From assembly GCF_001940785.1 (NCBI RefSeq), contig NZ_MSLS01000006.1:66248-130247 (forward strand): a stretch of DNA of 64,000 nt, written 5' to 3'. This stretch comes from Bacillus sp. MRMR6 (lineage in GTDB: Bacteria; Bacillota; Bacilli; Bacillales; Cytobacillaceae). Made by a program: the position numbers and the translations under genes. Positions 1-8,409 of the stretch are shown here, in pieces (the first letter of the stretch is position 1; each line of letters starts with the position of its first letter). The notes under the pieces were generated by a model. The model had not been told where the DNA came from, made no database searches, and was given only the letters and a program-made list of their open reading frames with translations.

Positions 1-21
1 TTTGTTTATTTCTCTTAAGGC

Positions 22-27
22 TATAAT
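22..27 (+). promoter_or_regulatory. Possible sigma-A -10 box for the beta-helix gene
   Basis: A perfect TATAAT lies 35 bases upstream of the TTG start at 63. A -35 box at the usual 17-base spacing would fall across the window edge, so the promoter cannot be confirmed. Confidence 0.35.
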
Positions 28-62
28 AAAGACAACGGAAGACAATTTGGAGTGAGTACAAG

Positions 63-1631
63 TTGCTAAAACTAAGTAAAACACATGACCCTATGAAAAA
101 TGCCGAAATTCTAGATGAATTATTTGAAAATAAAAGACAAATAAAAGAGGCAGTGCTCCAAACCAACCAGCTATTTCTACGCTGCCATGGTAAAAATAGA
201 CCTGACCATGAAGTAAAGGTAGCGGGCTCTTCTCTCTCCTTACTTCAAAAGATCGTATCTGGTTTATTTCGTCTCCTCGCCAAACCCTCACAAGTATTAC
301 CGCAAACTCAAACCATTCTTGAACCTGACGGAACGATTTCTCCCGACTGGAAGCGGAAGTTGGATAAAGAGTACGCAGCTCTATTACAAAACATAACCCG
401 AGAAGTGAATGTTGCCGATTATGGCGCAATAGGCGATGGCCTAACAGATTGTACGGCAGCTTTTAAAAAGGCAATCGGCAATGGCCGGGTGAAGGTATCT
501 ATTCCAGAGGGGGTTTACGTGACGAAAGGAATTCGTTTGCCTTCTTGGACATATTTAGTTGGTGCCGGCAAAGGGATTACCACCATTAAATTACATCATC
601 GTGCAGCAAAAGGTGTCCGCCTGATAACCAATGCAAACCACTGGAAAGGAAATACCCACTTATTAGTTCAAGGAATGAGTCTGGACTGGAATGTACTGAG
701 ACTTGGTGAGGTGACAAAAACGAGTACGTGGGGAAATCATTCCAGCTGTTTAACTTATGCCAATGTAAGCTATGGATGGGTAAAAGAAGTGGAAGGAATC
801 AATCCAGGGCTACATTGCTTTGACATTACTTCAACAATGTATAACTATGCCGGTGATGGTTATCGCGCGCGAGGCGGAAGCAGATTTATATGGCTTGACC
901 AAGTAACAGGGTATGGCTTTGGCGATGACGGTATCACCACACACCATAGTGACTATATCTTTATCTCCAATTCGCATATGTGCGACCCTAGCGGCCGGGC
1001 ACACAAGAGCGGTTTTTCCAATTCAAATGGGATTGAAATCGATGATGGCACCCGCAATGTTTTACTAGTAAATAATTCTACTGCAAGATGCTTTGGCGGT
1101 GTGGAAAGTAAGGCACATGAAAATTCTTCAGCTGCATCGAACGTTGAAATAGTTGGTCATATTTCCGTAAATGACAACAGGTCCTATAATTTCCGGCATA
1201 TTGGGCATCACAAGCGGACAGATACAGAGTCAAAAACTGCTTACAATATAAAGGCAACTTATCTCGCTTCCATTGAACCTATTTTTACAGAGTTATATAA
1301 AGAATCATCGCCGAGAGCGATGGTTGTTTCTGCCTATAAAAATGTCGTAGTCAGCCAATTTATAGCAGTTGGTGACCCGGATTACGATTATAAAAGTAAT
1401 CCAGTTGTCTCTATTCAATTTCAGGCTCAAAACGTATCTTTGCAGAACCTAAAGTTTAGAGACTTTGTGACGGCTGGTTCAGATATTAAGGTATTTGGCG
1501 GAGACAATTACGCGGACAATGTCTCTATAGACAATGTGTTAAGTTTTCACTCGGCACCAAAAGTAGTAGCTTCTAGTGAAAGACATGATGTAACAAATAT
1601 AAAAATTCTTGAAAAGTTAACAAAATTTTAA
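63..1631 (+). CDS. Right-handed beta-helix protein with pectate-lyase-3 / GH28-like domain
   Basis: The protein has 522 residues. The segment at about residues 115-140, NVADYGAIGDGLTDCTAAF, is the entry motif of the pectate-lyase-3 (GH28-related) beta-helix fold, which also occurs in phage tailspikes and polysaccharide-modifying enzymes. The next 350 residues have the Asn/Gly-rich, short-strand pattern of a parallel beta-helix. The first 110 residues are hydrophilic and helix-rich and I do not recognise them. No signal peptide is visible, so export is uncertain. The start is TTG, chosen because GGAGTGA lies 7 bases upstream. The gene stands alone and ends at a hairpin shared with the convergent DUF1836 gene. 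The substrate is unknown and catalytic residues cannot be assigned from sequence alone. Confidence 0.75.
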   Translation: MLKLSKTHDPMKNAEILDELFENKRQIKEAVLQTNQLFLRCHGKNRPDHEVKVAGSSLSLLQKIVSGLFRLLAKPSQVLPQTQTILEPDGTISPDWKRKLDKEYAALLQNITREVNVADYGAIGDGLTDCTAAFKKAIGNGRVKVSIPEGVYVTKGIRLPSWTYLVGAGKGITTIKLHHRAAKGVRLITNANHWKGNTHLLVQGMSLDWNVLRLGEVTKTSTWGNHSSCLTYANVSYGWVKEVEGINPGLHCFDITSTMYNYAGDGYRARGGSRFIWLDQVTGYGFGDDGITTHHSDYIFISNSHMCDPSGRAHKSGFSNSNGIEIDDGTRNVLLVNNSTARCFGGVESKAHENSSAASNVEIVGHISVNDNRSYNFRHIGHHKRTDTESKTAYNIKATYLASIEPIFTELYKESSPRAMVVSAYKNVVVSQFIAVGDPDYDYKSNPVVSIQFQAQNVSLQNLKFRDFVTAGSDIKVFGGDNYADNVSIDNVLSFHSAPKVVASSERHDVTNIKILEKLTKF

Positions 1632-1634
1632 CCC

Positions 1635-1660
1635 AGCGTCAAAGTGCTACCTTTGACGCT
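1635..1660. terminator. Hairpin between convergent genes
   Basis: A perfect 10-bp stem (AGCGTCAAAG, 6-base loop, CTTTGACGCT) follows the beta-helix gene stop and covers the last codons of the convergent DUF1836 gene. The downstream tract on the plus strand is only moderately T-rich. Confidence 0.65.
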
Positions 1661-2237
1661 TTACTTCTTTCTCGATTTCAATTTCATCTACAAGCTTTTC
1701 TGCAACTTTCCGGTAGAGGCTACTCATATGTACAAGTGAAGAAATCATTAATAATTGCTCCAAATATTGAGGATCAGCAGCGTTCAGTTTTGCTGTTTCT
1801 TCCGCTACAAGGGTAGCTCGCTCCCCTATATCCTGTTTGAATTCCTCCACATTTTTTTCCGCAAGATTCAAATAGGTTGTATAAAAGGAATCTAGATCAA
1901 TCTCATCTTTGATAATTTTTTTGTTGATTCCGTCTAAAGATAATTTAATATCATTTATTGAAAGAGCCCCTTTGAGCTGATAAATTAAGCTGATTAAAAT
2001 GAGGTGCTCTTTGGAATATTTCTTATTTTTTATCGGAAAAATCAACTTTCCTTTTGCATAGTTGTTAATCATCGTTTTCGTCAGTACTTTTTCCTCATCA
2101 TTTCGTTTTGAATCGGCAAATTTATTTTCAAATAATTGAATCACTTGATCCATATATAAGTCAATATGTGGAATGTCATCAAGCGTTAGGTTTGCTTCTA
2201 ATCCTAACTTTTCAATAAGCTGTTCAATATTTCCCAA
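1647..2237 (-). CDS. DUF1836 domain protein
   Basis: This 196-residue cytoplasmic protein resembles the DUF1836 family, which is common in Bacillaceae and has no established biochemical function. The N-terminal half contains a segment like a winged-helix or MerR-type turn (residues about 50-80, TKTMINNYAKGKLIFPIKNKKYSKEH is the region, of which the YSKEHLI part is typical). A helical, acidic C-terminal half follows. This suggests a DNA-binding or regulatory role, but that is inference. The start is TTG, supported by GGGGAGGAG seven bases upstream. It is a single gene convergent with the beta-helix gene and divergent from the trhA-like gene. Confidence 0.7.
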   Translation of the reverse strand: MGNIEQLIEKLGLEANLTLDDIPHIDLYMDQVIQLFENKFADSKRNDEEKVLTKTMINNYAKGKLIFPIKNKKYSKEHLILISLIYQLKGALSINDIKLSLDGINKKIIKDEIDLDSFYTTYLNLAEKNVEEFKQDIGERATLVAEETAKLNAADPQYLEQLLMISSLVHMSSLYRKVAEKLVDEIEIEKEVKRQR

Positions 2238-2368
2238 GTATACTCCTCCCCTTCACATAGTATTTCTTATTATTATACATGATTAAATAAGAGTTGACTA
2301 TATCATGTTTTATCGGTATCATTATAAGTAGTTATTAAAACTACATAATATCGTAGGAGGTATTTATA

Positions 2369-3016
2369 ATGCATCAATATATTCGTGAACCCATCAATGG
2401 ATTGACTCATTTAGCTGGGGCTTTGTTGTCTTTTGTTGGACTGCTAGCCATGGTTATAAAGGCATCGATGACAACAGCCTCACCTATGACCATTACTGCT
2501 GTGATTATATTTGGAATTAGCATGATCTTACTGTATTCAGCCTCGGCCACCTACCATATGGTAAAAGCAAAAGATCATGTGATTGCGTTCTTAAGACGGC
2601 TTGATCATTCGATGATTTTCATCCTAATTGCCGGTACCTATACCCCTTTTTGTTTTATTAGTTTGAATGGAACTATTGGAAATTTACTTTTTTCGATTAT
2701 TGCCGCAGTTGCATTAAGTGGTGTTGTGTTCAAAATGGTTTGGTTTAACTGTCCACGCTGGATTTCAACGGCATTGTATATTGTTATGGGCTGGATGATC
2801 GTATTTTTTTTCTCACCCTTAGCGGGCAGCTTAAATCCTACGGGTCTATTTTTACTAATATTAGGCGGAGCCTTCTACACGGTGGGCGGGGTAATATATG
2901 GAGCAAAGCCTAAATTCTTGCAATCAAAATTCATGGGATTCCATGAAATTTTCCATATCTTTATTCTGCTCGGCAGCTTGTCTCATTTCTTATGTGTGTT
3001 TTTATATGTCATCTAG
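2369..3016 (+). CDS. trhA: TrhA / hemolysin III (PAQR) family membrane protein
   Basis: The 215-residue protein has about seven hydrophobic segments and the hallmarks of the PAQR/hemolysin-III family. These are an N-terminal THLAGA motif, SATYHM and RRLDHSMIF in the middle, and a C-terminal FHEIFH with paired histidines that form the metal site in the family. Bacterial members are implicated in membrane energy and fluidity homeostasis; the name hemolysin is historical. TAGGAGG lies eight bases before the ATG. It is monocistronic, with a strong terminator directly after the stop. Confidence 0.88.
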   Translation: MHQYIREPINGLTHLAGALLSFVGLLAMVIKASMTTASPMTITAVIIFGISMILLYSASATYHMVKAKDHVIAFLRRLDHSMIFILIAGTYTPFCFISLNGTIGNLLFSIIAAVALSGVVFKMVWFNCPRWISTALYIVMGWMIVFFFSPLAGSLNPTGLFLLILGGAFYTVGGVIYGAKPKFLQSKFMGFHEIFHIFILLGSLSHFLCVFLYVI

Positions 3017-3046
3017 CCTCATGAATGTCTTCATGAGGCTTTTTTA
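3015..3046 (+). terminator. Intrinsic terminator of trhA-like gene
   Basis: The stem AGCCTCATGA / TCATGAGGCT has a 6-base loop and is followed by TTTTTTA. Confidence 0.9.
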
Positions 3047-3083
3047 TGGGGAACCTTGAGATTAGGGGGAATTTCTTTTTATA

Positions 3084-3587
3084 CTAATTATCTATGGGGA
3101 TGATATCCGCAATGTAAAGGGCATCTTCGGAAAAAATGCAATATAGGTCGGTATGATTATTGTGCAAAATCGTATTTCGAATGAAGAAACCATCGTAGTT
3201 TTGCTTTAGTATACTTTTTCTAAATTCTCCATTAGCCTCTTCCTTATTTAAAAGGATGGACCCTAAATAATCACAGTACTTGTTTCGTTCACTTATAAAT
3301 AAATCGTATGATGGGTATTCCTTAAGATTTGGTTCATCGATAAATACTTTGTAAATGAAGCCGCTGACTGGTCTTTCGTATTGAATAACTTTAGGTTCTC
3401 CATCTTCCCAGAACTCAGTTTTCGATTTTTCAATAACGGTCTCTGTTCCAACTGTAAAAGGTTTTGCCACATGGATATTGGATGTAAACCAAAAGCCGAT
3501 TGTATCGATACCATCACTCAAATTTTGTATAACTACTTCTTTATGGAAGCGATCAAATTTTTTTATAGATCCATGGTAAAGTATCAT
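3084..3587 (-). CDS. Small protein resembling ADP-ribosyltransferase-fold (ART) domains
   Basis: The 167-residue soluble protein begins MILYHGSIKKFDRF. It later has GFWFTSNIHVAKPF and ends with YDGFFIRN and a final strand-rich segment (LYCIFSEDALYIADIIPI). The order YHGS, then G-F/W-FTS, then a late DG-F/I strand resembles small ART-like domains (DUF3990 and the ART domain of polyvalent phage proteins). In such domains the YHGS histidine binds NAD. I do not see an obvious RSE or H-Y-E triad, so activity is doubtful. GGGGG lies eight bases before the ATG. It stands alone, with no adjacent antitoxin-like gene in a tight operon. The assignment is pattern-based; it may simply be an uncharacterised family. 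Confidence 0.45.
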   Translation of the reverse strand: MILYHGSIKKFDRFHKEVVIQNLSDGIDTIGFWFTSNIHVAKPFTVGTETVIEKSKTEFWEDGEPKVIQYERPVSGFIYKVFIDEPNLKEYPSYDLFISERNKYCDYLGSILLNKEEANGEFRKSILKQNYDGFFIRNTILHNNHTDLYCIFSEDALYIADIIPIDN

Positions 3588-3659
3588 TCGTATCCCCCTT
3601 TATATAGATTATCCAAATCTTATGTATTCAATAATGGAACGCTATATTAGGAAAAACAA

Positions 3660-3681
3660 GGCCGCACGTTAGCATGCGGCC
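3660..3681 (-). terminator. Strong terminator of the small peptide gene
   Basis: Read leftward, GGCCGCA / TGCGGCC forms a 7-bp GC-rich stem followed by TTGTTTTT. It starts two bases after the stop of the 31-codon ORF, which supports that ORF being a real gene. Confidence 0.8.
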
Positions 3682-3683
3682 CT

Positions 3684-3779
3684 TTATAGTAACTGTTGAA
3701 TACTTTGTAAGACAAAAAGAATAAATTCGTATACCAAATTTATAAGCTCATACAGAAAATTAAAGAGAGCATCAAACAT
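3684..3779 (-). CDS. Putative 31-residue hydrophobic peptide
   Basis: Reading leftward from the ATG at 3779 gives MFDALFNFLYELINLVYEFI followed by LFVLQSIQQLL and a stop. It is almost entirely hydrophobic and aromatic with spaced acidic residues, so it could form one amphipathic or membrane helix. GGAAGGG lies 11 bases upstream. Further upstream, at 3811-3819, is CATACGCTA in the transcribed direction, which fits the -10 pattern of mother-cell sporulation sigma factors (E/K). I do not see a matching -35. A strong terminator follows two bases after the stop. It could be a small sporulation or membrane peptide of the SpoVM size class, or a type I toxin-like peptide. I recognise no family. Confidence 0.5.
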   Translation of the reverse strand: MFDALFNFLYELINLVYEFILFVLQSIQQLL

Positions 3780-3810
3780 GATAATACACACCCTTCCAGC
3801 CATCATACAA

Positions 3811-3819
3811 TAGCGTATG
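3811..3819 (-). promoter_or_regulatory. Possible sigma-E/K -10 element
   Basis: CATACGCTA on the minus strand matches the CATANNNTA pattern of sigma-K and most of the sigma-E -10 pattern. It sits 31 bases upstream of the peptide start. The expected -35 is not evident, so this is tentative. Confidence 0.3.
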
Positions 3820-3825
3820 CTAGCT

Positions 3826-3924
3826 TGGACAAAACGGAAACGGATAGGAGTTTATACCCTCCAAAAATATTTAGCTCCCCTAAGAATGTCCACCCCAGGC
3901 GTACAAAATGAGGTGTTTTGTCCA
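3826..3924. repeat. Widely spaced inverted repeat
   Basis: TGGACAAAAC at 3826-3835 is matched by GTTTTGTCCA at 3915-3924. These are 10-bp perfect arms about 79 bases apart, in the 358-base stretch between the ART-like gene and the HTH gene. It could be a miniature palindromic element. No function can be assigned, and apart from the small peptide gene I see nothing else in this stretch. Confidence 0.35.
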
Positions 3925-3945
3925 CGAGCGGTGACAGGCACCAAA

Positions 3946-4176
3946 CTAATCCTCGTCTTTGATGTTTATGTCCTCAGGGATGGGCTGGCTTAGTATTTCT
4001 TCTATGAGTTCTTTGTAGTTTTCGATTTGTTTTAGGTGGGTGTTGAATTGTTCTTTGTTGATTAGATATTCTTGGCCGTCGTGGATTGCACGGATTTTTC
4101 TTTGTTTGATTAGTGCTTCGATTGCTGCTTCTGTCGTAGATAAGTATTCTGCTGTGTCTTTAATTGTTAAATACAT
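3946..4176 (-). CDS. Excisionase-like helix-turn-helix protein
   Basis: The 76-residue protein begins MYLTIKDTAEYLSTTEAAIEALIKQRKIRAIHDG. This is the winged helix-turn-helix of the excisionase/MerR-like HTH_17 family, and a short acidic C-terminal tail follows. It is the last gene of the dipeptidase/S58 peptidase run, starting 14 bases after the peptidase stop, with GAGGG upstream of its ATG. There is no integrase nearby, so it is more likely a small regulator than a true excisionase. Confidence 0.75.
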   Translation of the reverse strand: MYLTIKDTAEYLSTTEAAIEALIKQRKIRAIHDGQEYLINKEQFNTHLKQIENYKELIEEILSQPIPEDINIKDED

Positions 4177-4190
4177 ATGGTTTTCCCTCG

Positions 4191-5210
4191 CTAGTTTACA
4201 TTCATTTTTTCGACGACTCTATCGGCTCTACCTTTAGTGGTAACCGCTTGTGACAAGGAATTTAGAATTGCCTCCTCAACTGTCTCTGCAGCACCTGCAA
4301 ATAGTAAATTCATGATGTGGTGATCATCTCGGAGAATCGTTTTTGTCTCCAAGCTCGCCTCTGAAAAGTGTTCAATTTTATGGGCGGTTGAAAAGGCAAT
4401 GACAATATCACCACTTCCATGGCTGAAATGGCTTCCCGTTCTTCCGAGACCAATTCCACAGCGTTTAGCCACCCGCAATAGCTGACGCTCGCTTAACGGA
4501 GCATCGGTTGCCAAAACCATCATAATCGAACCATCTGTAGGATCAGACAGCCCTCCTCCACATTCATTACGGAAAAACTGGAAATCTTCCTTACGTCCAA
4601 AATTACTCAAAACTAGACAGCCAAGTGTGTAATTTTCGATCATACGAGAAGAAGTCCCAATTCCTCCCTTATAGCCAAAACAAATCATTCCCTTGCCGGC
4701 GCCAACCGCGCCTTCCTCCGCCGGCCCCTCGGAAGCATTTTTAATGGCTTCTATCGCATGCTTTGATTTAACCGGAAACAATCGAATTGAATTTAGGTAG
4801 CTATCATTACACTCTCCAACGACTACATTTAGAGTACCTGTGGAGTCACCAATTTCAGGTGTAACACTAAACATATATTCTAACGTCCCTTGGGTTACCG
4901 CAGGGACAGCGAAGGTATTCGTCAGCATAATCGGTGACTCTAAAACACCCAGTTCATTAACCTGAACAAGACCAGTTGTTTTCCCAAAGCCGTTGAGGAC
5001 ATAACTCGCCGCTGTTACCTTTTGTTTAAATACATTCCCCTGATGAGGCAAAATCGCCGTTACACCTGTACACGCATATTCCTTTCCTGTCTCATCAAGC
5101 GGGTAATCAAGTGTCACATGCCCCACCATCACCCCCTTGACGTCCGTAATACAGTTCTTTTTGCCTGTTGGCAGTTTTCCAAGCGTCATACCTGATTCCC
5201 CTATCTTCAT
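4191..5210 (-). CDS. P1 (S58, DmpA-type) family aminopeptidase
   Basis: The 339-residue protein matches the DmpA/L-aminopeptidase D-esterase family of self-cleaving N-terminal nucleophile hydrolases. Recognisable blocks are ITDVKGVMVGHVTLDYP near the N-terminus, TGVTAILPH, the SPIMLTNTFAVP block, and GGIGTSSRMI. The GTSS serine of the last block corresponds to the cleavage site and nucleophile of the family. There is no signal peptide, so it should act in the cytoplasm on N-terminal amino acids of peptides or amides. Its ATG overlaps the stop of the upstream dipeptidase (ATGA), so the two are translationally coupled and probably act on the same imported peptides. Confidence 0.85.
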   Translation of the reverse strand: MKIGESGMTLGKLPTGKKNCITDVKGVMVGHVTLDYPLDETGKEYACTGVTAILPHQGNVFKQKVTAASYVLNGFGKTTGLVQVNELGVLESPIMLTNTFAVPAVTQGTLEYMFSVTPEIGDSTGTLNVVVGECNDSYLNSIRLFPVKSKHAIEAIKNASEGPAEEGAVGAGKGMICFGYKGGIGTSSRMIENYTLGCLVLSNFGRKEDFQFFRNECGGGLSDPTDGSIMMVLATDAPLSERQLLRVAKRCGIGLGRTGSHFSHGSGDIVIAFSTAHKIEHFSEASLETKTILRDDHHIMNLLFAGAAETVEEAILNSLSQAVTTKGRADRVVEKMNVN

Positions 5211-6142
5211 CTTTTAACTCCCGGTCGATGATTAAGAAAGTTTTGATAGGCAAACCCTCTAACCTCATCTTCACTAAAATGTTTTAAAAGCTCATTAATT
5301 AAATTTTGTGTTTTAGAGGCATCCTCTAAGTCTTTAATGAATACCGATATCCCATCAAAATCTGAGCCTAAACCAATTTGCCTGACACCGCCTAATTCAC
5401 AAAAGTGGTCAATATGCTTCACAAGGTCAGGTATTACCACCTCACCGCTCTCCTTCACAAATGGCGGATGATAGACAACATGAATCAGACCACCCTTTTC
5501 AAACATCGCACTTGCCTGTGAGTCAGTAAGATTACGGGGATGATGGCAAAGTGCACGGGCATTGGAATGACTGGCAATTGGGTACTTGGCAAGTTCGATA
5601 ACCTCCCAAATTCCCCGATCACTTAAGTGTGATACGTCGGTGAAAAGCTGGTGTTCGTTATTAAAATCCACAATTTCCTTTCCTAAAAGCGTCAGTCCGC
5701 CGCCTCGTGGTTCGCCGGCACCATCTGCAGCAAGGTTAGCATTATTCCAAGTCAATCCAATAGATCGTACCCCTAGTTGATAAAGGACATGGAGCTTCAT
5801 TAAATCGTTGCCAATCGCATCTACCCCTTCAAGTGTTAACATCGCGCCAATCTGGCCGACTTTTAACCAATCGAAATCAGACCAATCCTTAAGATGTACC
5901 ATATCAGGATTTTTCCCCAGGACTTCTTTATAAAAATAATCTACTTGCTCCAGTGCAGCTTGGAATTTTTGATCTGATGGAATATCCGGTTCAATGAAAA
6001 TAGCAAAGCACTGGACCATGATTTTCCCTTGGTATAATCGGCATTTATTTGTATGTAATTGTGGTGCATCAGCAAACCTTAGCGTCCCTTTGCCTTCCCA
6101 GAGTCTAAGCAAAGCATCACAATGCAGGTCAATTATCTTCAT
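5207..6142 (-). CDS. Membrane dipeptidase family (peptidase M19)
   Basis: This is a zinc dipeptidase of the renal-dipeptidase family, 311 residues from the chosen start. The metal-site motifs are visible: IDLHCD at the N-terminus, MLTLEGVDA, DVSHLSD, ASHSNARALCHHPRNLTD and GLGSDFDGI. The start at 6142 is chosen because AAGGAG lies ten bases upstream and MKIIDLHCD matches the family N-terminus. A further in-frame ATG 27 codons upstream adds an untypical basic tail. Bacterial members hydrolyse dipeptides, often including D-amino-acid ones. It is the first gene of a three-gene operon with the S58 peptidase and a small HTH protein. Confidence 0.87.
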   Translation of the reverse strand: MKIIDLHCDALLRLWEGKGTLRFADAPQLHTNKCRLYQGKIMVQCFAIFIEPDIPSDQKFQAALEQVDYFYKEVLGKNPDMVHLKDWSDFDWLKVGQIGAMLTLEGVDAIGNDLMKLHVLYQLGVRSIGLTWNNANLAADGAGEPRGGGLTLLGKEIVDFNNEHQLFTDVSHLSDRGIWEVIELAKYPIASHSNARALCHHPRNLTDSQASAMFEKGGLIHVVYHPPFVKESGEVVIPDLVKHIDHFCELGGVRQIGLGSDFDGISVFIKDLEDASKTQNLINELLKHFSEDEVRGFAYQNFLNHRPGVKR

Positions 6143-6235
6143 AAAATGGTGACTCCTTTTTTTAAAAATTTTATCATAAAAGATTATGAAAAGGTAAAAA
6201 GCTGTGTCCTTTGTTCGCTTCATGGCACAAAAAAA

Positions 6236-6263
6236 CCGGCGGTATCCAAGGGGACTCCGCCGA
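6236..6263 (-). terminator. Terminator at the end of the urease operon
   Basis: Leftward, CGGCGG / CCGCCG forms a GC-rich stem with a 14-base loop, followed by a run of seven T. It lies just after the ureD stop. Confidence 0.85.
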
Positions 6264-6266
6264 TTT

Positions 6267-7085
6267 TTAATATTTTCTTAGAAATACAGGCTCTTTCACC
6301 AATAGTTTTTTGCGAATGTTTTCGTGACAGACAAAGAGGACTTTTTCAATCTCCTGTGTGGTATTAGCCAAAACTCTTAGGGAAAACCCAGGAATAGAAA
6401 GCATTGAAAAACCAATTCTTGCTGTCTTTATAGGCTCTAGAAGTTCATACATTTCTTCTAAGAAAATCTGATTAATACGTTCATCAATCACAATCATCGT
6501 TCCAAAATGGGTATACCCCTCCATATATCCAATACCCAAAATATCCTCGTCCGGTTTTAATTTTAAGTGGTCAAACAAGACAAGGGTATCTTCCATATAC
6601 ACTTCCATCTTTGATTGTAATAGATCATATGAAAACAAGCTACCATCTGGGGCCCAGCCCGGAGTAAAGATATCAGCGAAAATCAGCGCAGCTCCTTTCT
6701 CCATTCTGACAACCGTACTTTGTTTGAAACAAGAGTCCTGATAAGCGATAACTGGATCTGGCAAATATTCAAGAATACTTCCACTCTTTAAGTGAATGTT
6801 CATCTGCTGAAATGCAGGATTACTTCTAGTTTTATAAATCTTGGTCGATGATTGAGTGGTAACCACCGCCTCTGCATTCTCTTCTAGTAGGACCTCAATT
6901 ATATAAGAATCGCCGTTAATATATCCCCCGCCAGGACTCATAATATAAAAATAGGCCTCGCCTGTTTGAGTTAAATAGACAGGTCTAGTAATCTTAAAAG
7001 CACCCTCCGAATAGGATTCCTTTAAGTAGGTTTTCTTCTGTTTCCTTGCACCCGCGAGCCTTATGTACCCCGTAGGTGCAGCCAC
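6267..7085 (-). CDS. ureD: Urease accessory protein UreD
   Basis: UreD (UreH) is the scaffold that binds the urease apoprotein and recruits UreF and UreG for nickel delivery. The block ITRPVYLTQTGEAYFYIMSPGGGYINGDSY is a close match in type to the family core, followed by AVVTTQSSTKIYKT and a LEYLPDPVIAYQDS segment. I prefer the GTG at 7085 (272 residues): it overlaps the ureG stop as TAGTG and has GGTGGGG nine bases upstream. A TTG at 7124 is open but has no ribosome binding site. It is the last gene of ureABCEFGD. Confidence 0.88.
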   Translation of the reverse strand: MAAPTGYIRLAGARKQKKTYLKESYSEGAFKITRPVYLTQTGEAYFYIMSPGGGYINGDSYIIEVLLEENAEAVVTTQSSTKIYKTRSNPAFQQMNIHLKSGSILEYLPDPVIAYQDSCFKQSTVVRMEKGAALIFADIFTPGWAPDGSLFSYDLLQSKMEVYMEDTLVLFDHLKLKPDEDILGIGYMEGYTHFGTMIVIDERINQIFLEEMYELLEPIKTARIGFSMLSIPGFSLRVLANTTQEIEKVLFVCHENIRKKLLVKEPVFLRKY

Positions 7086-7696
7086 TACCCTAACCCCACC
7101 AGTAAGGCTTCTTTTTTTAACCAATCAATGACATCATGAATGCCCGTATCGTCTTTTAAATTTGTAAAAATATATGGCTTACTGCCCCGCGCCACCTTTG
7201 TATCGGCTTCCATTACTTCCAAGCTTGCACCGACGTAAGGTGCTAAATCAATCTTATTAATGATAAACAGGTCAGATTTAATCATCCCTTGACCGCCTTT
7301 TCGGGGAATTTTCTCCCCTTGGGCGACATCTATAATATAAATAGAAAAATCTACAAGCTCAGGACTAAAGGTGGCAGCCAAATTATCACCGCCGCTTTCT
7401 ACAAAAATAAGTGAAAGATCAGGATGCTGCTCTTTTAATTCATCGATGGCTGCAAAATTCATTGAGGCATCTTCACGAATCGCAGTATGTGGACAGCCGC
7501 CTGTTTCCACCCCAATAATCCGGTCTGCTGGAAGTACACTATTTTTTATTAAAAATTGAGCATCTTCCTTTGTATAAATATCATTCGTGACGACCGCCAT
7601 TTTAAACTCCTCATGTAGATGTCTGGTTAATCTTTCAACCAGCATCGTTTTCCCGGCCCCAACAGGACCTCCAATTCCAATTCGGATTGGTTCCAT
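7085..7696 (-). CDS. ureG: Urease accessory GTPase UreG
   Basis: UreG is the SIMIBI-class GTPase that carries nickel to the urease active site. The P-loop GGPVGAGKT is directly after the start. [15 protein letters not shown] contains the CPH nickel-binding motif, [19 protein letters not shown] follows, and [11 protein letters not shown] is the guanine-specificity motif. I chose the ATG at 7696 (203 residues) because GAAGGGGAG precedes it and it gives the standard [17 protein letters not shown] start. An ATG ten codons upstream overlaps the ureF stop but lacks a ribosome binding site. Confidence 0.95.
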   Translation of the reverse strand: MEPIRIGIGGPVGAGKTMLVERLTRHLHEEFKMAVVTNDIYTKEDAQFLIKNSVLPADRIIGVETGGCPHTAIREDASMNFAAIDELKEQHPDLSLIFVESGGDNLAATFSPELVDFSIYIIDVAQGEKIPRKGGQGMIKSDLFIINKIDLAPYVGASLEVMEADTKVARGSKPYIFTNLKDDTGIHDVIDWLKKEALLVGLG

Positions 7697-7722
7697 TAGC
7701 TCCCCTTCTTTCCATTGTATTA

Positions 7723-8409
7723 TCATGACATAAACAAACGTACATATAGCCTTTCATGGCGCATTTGCGCGATTTCGATTCCTGGAGCAACGGCTCCAAA
7801 GTCATCGACATCCAATCCCTCAATCCGTTTCACTGTTTTAAGTAAATAAGGCTGAATCTCAAAAATGATCCGTTGACCATCGGTTTGACCTAACGGGATT
7901 CCACGAACGCCGTTTTGAACAAGTGTTACAAGAGTAGAATATAAATAAGTCAAGATGGCCTGTTTTGGATTTATTTTTAAAAAATCACTGATTATTGCAA
8001 AAACGATTACGGGATGACCATATGCCTCGTTTGCACGAATCTTTTTCAAATATACGTCCAATAAAGGAATTGAATATAAATCAATTCCCATTTTAATAAA
8101 TCTTTCGCCGATACGTCTGGAAGCTTGGCGTGATTCCTCAGGCAAATTTTGTACGAACAACCTGCGGTCAATTGTCCAAATCTCCACTAAATCATCTTTA
8201 GCTAAGCTAGACATAGTGAGACGGTAGGCCAAACCGTCCGTATAAGTTAATTGTTTCTCTAAGTAAATCCTCATCCATTCAAGAAACGTTTTCTTGTCAT
8301 GAACAAATCCTTCCTGGATATAGGTCTCTAGTCCAAATGAATGTGAAAATGCACCCGAGGGAAAATTGGAGTCTCCTAATTGCAGTAATGCTAACAGCTG
8401 ATTATCCAT
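7723..8409 (-). CDS. ureF: Urease accessory protein UreF
   Basis: UreF forms the activation complex with UreD and UreG and gates GTP hydrolysis. The N-terminus [34 protein letters not shown] is characteristic, as is the helical remainder with [22 protein letters not shown] at the end. The ATG at 8409 overlaps the end of ureE, and a TTG four codons upstream is also possible. Neither has a strong ribosome binding site, so translation is probably coupled to ureE. Length (228 residues) is normal. Confidence 0.93.
   Translation of the reverse strand: MDNQLLALLQLGDSNFPSGAFSHSFGLETYIQEGFVHDKKTFLEWMRIYLEKQLTYTDGLAYRLTMSSLAKDDLVEIWTIDRRLFVQNLPEESRQASRRIGERFIKMGIDLYSIPLLDVYLKKIRANEAYGHPVIVFAIISDFLKINPKQAILTYLYSTLVTLVQNGVRGIPLGQTDGQRIIFEIQPYLLKTVKRIEGLDVDDFGAVAPGIEIAQMRHERLYVRLFMS

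Noticed and set aside
3946..4176. Excisionase as a sign of an integrated element
   Set aside because: No integrase, attachment repeats or phage genes nearby; it is in an operon with peptidases, so it is likely a small regulator.
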